Positions 59,287 to 64,000 of a stretch of DNA of 64,000 nt are shown in pieces. This DNA is from Microthrixaceae bacterium. GTDB lineage: Bacteria; Actinomycetota; Acidimicrobiia; Acidimicrobiales; Microtrichaceae. Position 1 is the first letter of the stretch. Each line of letters begins with the position of its first letter. Under the pieces are notes generated by a model. That model was not told the origin of the DNA. It did no database searches and was given only the letters and a program-made list of their open reading frames with translations. The stretch spans positions 145,498 through 209,497 of the forward strand of contig JAMLGM010000008.1 in NCBI GenBank assembly GCA_023957975.1, read 5' to 3'. A program made the position numbers and the translations under genes.

Positions 59287-60353
59287 CAGTTCACCCGCTC
59301 GGTGGTGGCCGTGTCGAAGGCGTGGACCTGTGTCGGATCGACGCTGAGCCCGACGACCGAGCCCACCTCGGGGGCGGCTTCGGCCGAACTCTGGCGGATC
59401 ACCCAGCGTGCCCCGTCGACCGACGCGATCACATGGCGTTCGTGGCCGAGCAGTTCGAGACTCAACACGGTTGCCTGCAGGTCGTTGCCGCCGATGCGAA
59501 CGTGTTCGGGACGTATCCCGATGGTCACCTCGCGCCCCGGCGCAGCGTTCATGGCGGCGCCGACTCCGACCCGGCCGGCTCCGACCCCGATCGAGTTGGC
59601 GGTTTCGCTGATGCCGGCGAGCAGGTTCATGGGCGGGCTGCCGATGAACCCGGCGACGAAGCTGTTGGCCGGGCGGTCATAGACGGCCTGGGGTGCCCCG
59701 ACCTGTTGGAGTTCGCCATGGTTCATCACCGCGATGCGGGTGCCCATTGTCATCGCCTCGACCTGATCGTGGGTGACGTAGATGAAGGTGGTCTCGAGGC
59801 GTCGCCACAACTCGACCAGTTCGAGGCGCGTCTGGTTTCGTAGCTTCGCGTCGAGGTTCGACAGCGGCTCGTCCATGAGGAACACGTGCGGGCGTCGCAC
59901 GATCGCTCGAGCGAGTGCGACGCGCTGGCGCTGCCCGCCGGAGAGTTCGCCGGGCTTGCGGTTGAGATAGTCGCTCAGGCCGAGGATCTCGGCGGCCTCG
60001 TGCACCCGCTGGGAGCGCGAGGCCGCGTCGAGACGATTTGCCGAGCGCGCGGTGAGCGGCGACTCGATGTTCTTGCGCACCGTCATGTGCGGGTAGAGCG
60101 CGTAGCTCTGAAAGACCATGGCGATGTCGCGGTCTGACGCGTGCACGTCGTTGACGAGTTCGCCGCCGATGCGCAGCTCGCCCGAGGTGACGGTGTCGAG
60201 GCCGGCAACCATGCGCAGCGCCGTGGTCTTGCCGCACCCGGATGGGCCGAGCAACACCATGAACTCGCGGTCGGGGACCTCGAGGGTGAGTTCGTTGACA
60301 GCGATCGCGTCGCCGAAGTGCTTCGAGACACTCTGGAAACTCACGTTGCTCAT
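59286..60353 (-). CDS. Sugar ABC transporter ATPase (UgpC/MsmX/MalK type)
   Basis: A 355-residue ATPase. Walker A GPSGCGKTTALRMVAGL (about residue 37), Q-loop VFQSYALYPHMTV, signature LSGGQRQRVALARAIVRRP, Walker B VFLMDEPLSNLDA, H-loop VTHDQVEAMTM. The C-terminal TOBE domain (about 240-355; NLLAGISETANSIGVGAGR, TIGIRPEHVRIGG) is typical of sugar importers and regulation. First gene of the operon, with the binding protein last, which is an unusual order. Confidence 0.94.
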   Translation of the reverse strand: MSNVSFQSVSKHFGDAIAVNELTLEVPDREFMVLLGPSGCGKTTALRMVAGLDTVTSGELRIGGELVNDVHASDRDIAMVFQSYALYPHMTVRKNIESPLTARSANRLDAASRSQRVHEAAEILGLSDYLNRKPGELSGGQRQRVALARAIVRRPHVFLMDEPLSNLDAKLRNQTRLELVELWRRLETTFIYVTHDQVEAMTMGTRIAVMNHGELQQVGAPQAVYDRPANSFVAGFIGSPPMNLLAGISETANSIGVGAGRVGVGAAMNAAPGREVTIGIRPEHVRIGGNDLQATVLSLELLGHERHVIASVDGARWVIRQSSAEAAPEVGSVVGLSVDPTQVHAFDTATTERVN

Positions 60354-60431
60354 GGGGCTCCGTTTCGGACGGGGTTCGAGACCGCAACCCTACTGAGCGC
60401 AACGGGCGAGGTGCACCGACGACGCTCGATC

Positions 60432-61463
60432 TCAGCTCACGATGAGCTGTGCCTTGACGACGTCCTCGCTGCGCGCGGCCACCGCGCCATAGGCGGCGGG
60501 AGCGTCTTCCAGGTCGAAGGTGTGGGTGAAGATGTCGGAGGTGGCAAGTCGCCCGTAGCGCACGAGTGGCACCAACTCGGCCCAGTTGCGGTGCACGACG
60601 GCGGTGGTCATGGCGAGGTTGATGCTGCGAAACACGCCCATCAGCAGCGGAGCCGGGTACGGCTCGAGGTTATGCACGCCGACCACCGAAATACCTCCCG
60701 TGTCACGAACCGCTGCGAAGGCCGTATCGAGGGAGCGATCGTTCGCCACGGCGTCGATCACGGCGTGAGCGCCGAGGCCATCGGTCAGGTCGCGCGCCTC
60801 GGCCGCCACGTCGAGGGCTCCGTCGATGGGGATCGCGCCGAAACGCTGCCCCCGGTCGCGGCGGCCGACCACCGGGTCGTAGGCGAAGACCCGGGCCGCG
60901 CCGAGCGCGTACGCCGAGCGCACGGCGCACAGGCCTACGGCTCCCAGCCCCAGCACCAAGACGTCGGCTCCTGGCGCGAAGGCTGCTCGTTTGGCCGCGG
61001 TCCAGCCGGTGCTGAGGTTGTCGGTCAACAACAGGGCCGCCTCGTCGTCGATACCTTCGGGGATCGCCAGGAGGTTGAAATCCGCGCCGGGCACCGCGAG
61101 GTACTCGCTTTGGGCACCGCCCAGCTCTCCGGCACCGAACACCCTCGCTCCGTCGACACACGCCGTCGGGTTGCCGGTGCCGCATCCGGCGCAGCGCCCG
61201 CATCCCGCAACCGACGCCACGAGCACCCGGTCGCCCACGCCGACCGAACGAACCTCGGCTCCCACCTCGATCACGGTGCCGACGGCTTCGTGTCCCGCGG
61301 CGACGGGATACATCGGCAGGTCGCCGTCGTAGAAGTGCAGGTCGCTTCCGCAGATCGCCGATCGTTCGACCCGGATGACGGCGCTGCGGGCATCGCCAAG
61401 CGAGGGGTCGGGAACGGTTTCGACCGTTACCGTGCCAGCTTCATGGATAAGGACCGATCGCAT
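60432..61463 (-). CDS. Zinc-dependent alcohol dehydrogenase (MDR family)
   Basis: A 343-residue medium-chain dehydrogenase. The catalytic zinc ligands are in SAICGSDLHF and AGHEAVGTVIE; the structural zinc cysteines are in VAGCGRCAGCGTGNPTAC; the cofactor loop is VLVLGLGAVGLCAVRSAYALGA, followed by AYDP with an Asp that favours NAD over NADP. It follows the sugar ABC operon on the same strand after 78 bp, so it may act on the imported sugar or polyol, but it has its own TATGGT hexamer 6 nt from the ATG. Confidence 0.88.
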   Translation of the reverse strand: MRSVLIHEAGTVTVETVPDPSLGDARSAVIRVERSAICGSDLHFYDGDLPMYPVAAGHEAVGTVIEVGAEVRSVGVGDRVLVASVAGCGRCAGCGTGNPTACVDGARVFGAGELGGAQSEYLAVPGADFNLLAIPEGIDDEAALLLTDNLSTGWTAAKRAAFAPGADVLVLGLGAVGLCAVRSAYALGAARVFAYDPVVGRRDRGQRFGAIPIDGALDVAAEARDLTDGLGAHAVIDAVANDRSLDTAFAAVRDTGGISVVGVHNLEPYPAPLLMGVFRSINLAMTTAVVHRNWAELVPLVRYGRLATSDIFTHTFDLEDAPAAYGAVAARSEDVVKAQLIVS

Positions 61464-61469
61464 GGCTGC

Positions 61470-61475
61470 ACCATA
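61470..61475 (-). promoter_or_regulatory. -10 hexamer TATGGT, leaderless dehydrogenase start
   Basis: TATGGT is followed by GCAGCC (6 nt) and the ATG at 61463 on the minus strand. Confidence 0.5.
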
Positions 61476-61527
61476 GGTCGCGCGCTCCCGGGCAGGAGCG
61501 GGAGCGGGTTGTATCGACGCGGGTGCC

Positions 61528-61533
61528 TACACT
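61528..61533 (+). promoter_or_regulatory. -10 hexamer TACACT, leaderless monooxygenase start
   Basis: TACACT is followed by 7 nt and the GTG at 61541. This supports the later of two possible GTG starts. Confidence 0.5.
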
Positions 61534-61540
61534 CGCCGCG

Positions 61541-63574
61541 GTGAGCGACACCAACGACTCCAGCGGTCGCAGCAACTTTGACGACACCACGGGCAGCCCG
61601 ACCTCTGGCGGCTCGACCTCCGGCGAGGGACTCATTGCCCAACCCATCGCCGAGGTCTCCGAGGAACAGCTTCGGTCGTTTCTCGACGATCTGTCGGTTC
61701 CGACGCTGTTGGTGACCTGCGTACACCTGGCCGCCGACGACGCGACACGTCGGAGCATTCTCGACGGTCCGCTGCGACCGGCCGGTAGCTATCTCAACGA
61801 ATACCAGGGGTTCATGTCGGATGAGGATCAGGTCGCGGCGCGCCAACTCGCCTTGGAGATCATCGCCGACTGGCGAGACCGAGGCGCCCCGACGCCCGAA
61901 CCGATATCGCCCGAACTGCTCAAGGAGTTGATGGAGTGGATCGTCGGAATGCCGGTCGGCGACGAGTATGTGCCGATGATGACCGAGGAGCTGGCCCTCG
62001 ACGGTCGCGACGACCGCGCTGAGGAACCCACCCCTGGCGCGCAAGACCTGCCCGTCGTGGTGATCGGTTGTGGGATGAGCGGTCTGTTGGCGGCGATTCG
62101 CCTCGGACAGGCCGGTCACCCCTATGTCGTGCTGGAGAAGAACGACGGCCCGGGCGGAACGTGGTGGGAGAACCGCTATCCCGGTGCCCGCGTCGATGTC
62201 GGAAGTCACTTCTATTGCTACAGCTTCGAGCCGAGCGATCACTGGTCGGAGTTTTTCGCCCGCCAACCAGAGCTGCAGGCCTATTTCGAGCGGGTGATGG
62301 ACAACCACGGGGTCCGGCCGCACGTGCGATTCGGCGTCGAGGCCACCGATGCGGACTGGGATGAGGAACGCGGCGTGTGGGTGGTGTCGACGTCCTCGGG
62401 TGAGATCGTCGAGGGGCGCGCGTTGCTCAGCGCGGTGGGCATGTTGAACCGCCCCTTCGTTCCCGAGGTGGAAGGCGACTTCGACGGTCCCGCGTTCCAC
62501 ACCGCCCGGTGGCGTGACGACGTCGACCTCACCGATCGCGACGTCGTGATGATCGGCGCGGGTGCCACCGGATTCCAGGTGGCCCCGGCGATCGCCGAGC
62601 AGGTCCGCTCGCTCACCGTGCTGCAACGCAGCGCGCAGTGGATGTTCCCCAACCTCGGCTATCACGATGCCGTCGGCGACGGAGTGCGGTGGGCCATTGC
62701 CAACCTGCCGTATTACGGGCGTTGGTTTCGTTTCCTCATCTTCTTCCCCGGGTGCGATACCGGTCTCGACGCGGCGATCGTCGACCCTGACTACGTCGAC
62801 GCCGAAGGCGGGCAACGTCTGGCGGTCAGCGAGATCAACGAGATGGCGCGAGGGTTCTTTGCCGACTGGATCATCGGCCAGGTCGACGGCGACCCCGATC
62901 TGGTCGCCAAGGTCGTTCCCGACTACCCGCCGACGGGCAAACGCACCCTGCAGGACAACGGGAGTTGGCTGCGTACCCTGACCCGCGGCAATGTCGAACT
63001 CGTCCGCGCCGGGGTCGAACGCCTGGAGCCCGACGGGGTGGTCGATTCCGATGGGGTCAAGCACCGGGCCGATGTCGTCGTGTGGGCCACCGGGTTCTGC
63101 GCGAACGACCTCATCAGCCCGCTGCGCATCCGTGGACGCGGTGGGGTGGACCTACATGACGCCTGGGCGCGACGCCCTCGGGCGCTGCTGGGCATCACCG
63201 TGCCGGAGTTTCCCAACTTCTTCATGCTGTACGGACCCGGAACCAACCTGGCGAGCGGCGGCAGCATCATCTTCAGCAGCGAATGTCAGGTGCGCTATGT
63301 GATGGGGTGCCTGCGACTGTTGGCCGAGCAACACGGCACCTCTATCGAGCCTACGACAGCGGCCTACGAGGACTGGTTCGACCGCTGTCAGGAGCGGGTC
63401 CGCCAAACGGTGTGGGCCTCACCACACATCGCCCACAGCTACTACAAGGCCGATGACGGCGAGGTGTACGTGCTCAACCCGTGGCGCCTCGTGGACTACT
63501 GGACCTGGACCCGCGAGCCCAATGCGACGGACTATGTCGTGTCTGCAGCGACGGGGCGTGGCGCCTCGACGTAG
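61541..63574 (+). CDS. Baeyer-Villiger-type flavin monooxygenase
   Basis: A 677-residue FAD/NADPH monooxygenase converting ketones to esters. The FAD site is VVVIGCGMSGLLAAIRLGQAG (about residue 172); the BVMO fingerprint FxGxxxHxxxW is present as FDGPAFHTARW; the NADPH site is VVMIGAGATGFQVAPAI. An extra N-terminal domain of about 165 residues (LLVTCVHLAADDATRRSILDGPLRPAG, ELLKELMEWIVGMPVGDEY) matches the layout of 4-hydroxyacetophenone monooxygenase (HapE-like) enzymes. Start GTG at 61541 fits the hexamer upstream; a GTG at 61523 is the alternative. Confidence 0.92.
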   Translation: MSDTNDSSGRSNFDDTTGSPTSGGSTSGEGLIAQPIAEVSEEQLRSFLDDLSVPTLLVTCVHLAADDATRRSILDGPLRPAGSYLNEYQGFMSDEDQVAARQLALEIIADWRDRGAPTPEPISPELLKELMEWIVGMPVGDEYVPMMTEELALDGRDDRAEEPTPGAQDLPVVVIGCGMSGLLAAIRLGQAGHPYVVLEKNDGPGGTWWENRYPGARVDVGSHFYCYSFEPSDHWSEFFARQPELQAYFERVMDNHGVRPHVRFGVEATDADWDEERGVWVVSTSSGEIVEGRALLSAVGMLNRPFVPEVEGDFDGPAFHTARWRDDVDLTDRDVVMIGAGATGFQVAPAIAEQVRSLTVLQRSAQWMFPNLGYHDAVGDGVRWAIANLPYYGRWFRFLIFFPGCDTGLDAAIVDPDYVDAEGGQRLAVSEINEMARGFFADWIIGQVDGDPDLVAKVVPDYPPTGKRTLQDNGSWLRTLTRGNVELVRAGVERLEPDGVVDSDGVKHRADVVVWATGFCANDLISPLRIRGRGGVDLHDAWARRPRALLGITVPEFPNFFMLYGPGTNLASGGSIIFSSECQVRYVMGCLRLLAEQHGTSIEPTTAAYEDWFDRCQERVRQTVWASPHIAHSYYKADDGEVYVLNPWRLVDYWTWTREPNATDYVVSAATGRGAST

Positions 63575-63577
63575 CCT
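63572..63577 (+). promoter_or_regulatory. -10 hexamer TAGCCT built on the TAG stop
   Basis: The TAG stop of the monooxygenase gene begins TAGCCT; 6 nt later comes the ATG of the YbjN gene. Confidence 0.45.
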
Positions 63578-63583
63578 GTGTAC

Positions 63584-64000
63584 ATGGGCGACACCGAGAA
63601 CGACGCCATCGACCTCGAACATGCCAACGGTTGGCTGGCCTTCGAGATGCTGGGCCAGCTCCTCGACCAGGAGGAGTTCCACCCGGAGCAGATGAGTGAA
63701 ACGACGGCGTACCGATTCGGCGTCGCCGGCACCAACGGCAACTTCCGAGTGGTCGTTCACTGCAATGTGGAACTCGAACAACTCTACGTCTACGTGCTCA
63801 CCGACGTTCGGGTTCCCGAGGACCGACGTCTCGCGGTTGCGGAGTTGTTCACCCGCGCCAACTACGGCATGCGGATCGGGAACTTCGAACTCGACCTGCG
63901 CGACGGTGAGGTGCGCTACAAGTCGAGCGTCGACTTCGAACACAACGCGCTTACGGCGAGCCTTGCCATGAATGCCTTGATGCCGGCGCTCGGCACGATG
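63584..64000 (+). CDS. YbjN-domain protein, 5' part (cut by window edge)
   Basis: At least 139 residues are visible, still open at the window end. LEHANGWLAFEMLGQLLDQEEFHPEQMSETTAYRF, then RVVVHCNVELEQLYVYVLTDVRVPEDRRLAVAELFTRANYGMRIGNFELDLRDGEVRYKSSVDFEHN follow the YbjN pattern (a two-layer fold resembling type III secretion chaperones). Function is not established; bacterial members are thought to act as chaperones or stress factors. It has no signal peptide. Confidence 0.82.
   Translation, partial: MGDTENDAIDLEHANGWLAFEMLGQLLDQEEFHPEQMSETTAYRFGVAGTNGNFRVVVHCNVELEQLYVYVLTDVRVPEDRRLAVAELFTRANYGMRIGNFELDLRDGEVRYKSSVDFEHNALTASLAMNALMPALGTM

Overview
The window is a 64 kb stretch of high-GC actinobacterial chromosome. 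Evidence for this is a trp/pdtaR/polA/rpsA order resembling Mycobacterium tuberculosis, a DUF222/HNH protein, a mycothiol-type DinB-fold enzyme, an F420-type luciferase-like oxidoreductase, a Tad pilus locus, DprE1 with its UbiA partner, and many genes that look leaderless. My inference, not provable without a search, is a deep actinobacterium of the Acidimicrobiia type rather than a mycobacterium.

Layout. 1-13.5 kb: the 3' end of trpE, a DUF222/HNH gene, a small membrane protein, a mycothiol-type enzyme, an FkbM methyltransferase, DUF445, ygfZ and a J-domain protein, then trpC-trpF-trpB-trpA, an HU gene with its own promoter, bcp, tRNA-Leu(CAA) and an ANTAR regulator. 13.6-18.6 kb: polA, a methyltransferase and rpsA, closed by a strong terminator. 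18.7-27 kb: a Tad/Flp pilus operon (cpaB, tadZ, tadA, a vWA-TadB fusion, tadC) and a polytopic membrane protein. 27-31 kb: divergent ddl and murF, an MFS exporter, tRNA-Val(CAC). 31-40 kb: two divergent acyl-CoA dehydrogenases, a TPP riboswitch with thiN-thiB-thiP, engB, a small acetyltransferase, and an LLM oxidoreductase coupled to a TetR regulator. 40.3-42.3 kb: an accessory segment with a complete IS630-family element, a truncated low-GC gene, a solo IS end and a possible att-like direct repeat. 42.3-46.1 kb: a PolA-like polymerase divergent from three DNA-alkylation-repair genes (ogt, alkB-like, tag). 46.2-48.7 kb: a copper/cytochrome-oxidase assembly operon. 48.8-64 kb: an aminotransferase V gene, ald, an LLM oxidoreductase, a secreted metalloprotease, ubiA-dprE1, a Ugp-type sugar ABC operon, a zinc alcohol dehydrogenase, a Baeyer-Villiger monooxygenase and the start of a YbjN-domain gene.

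Three structural patterns are not explained by the genes. (1) A 50-58 bp perfect palindrome occurs five times, always 15-62 nt past a stop codon; one copy carries three paired compensatory changes. (2) At least fourteen genes have a TANNNT hexamer 6-10 nt before the start codon, and four of these hexamers use the TAG stop of the previous gene. (3) Short tandem arrays begin at, or include, the stop codon of three unrelated genes. No intergenic gap exceeds 300 bases; the longest, 18504-18721, holds the rpsA terminator and otherwise nothing I can call.
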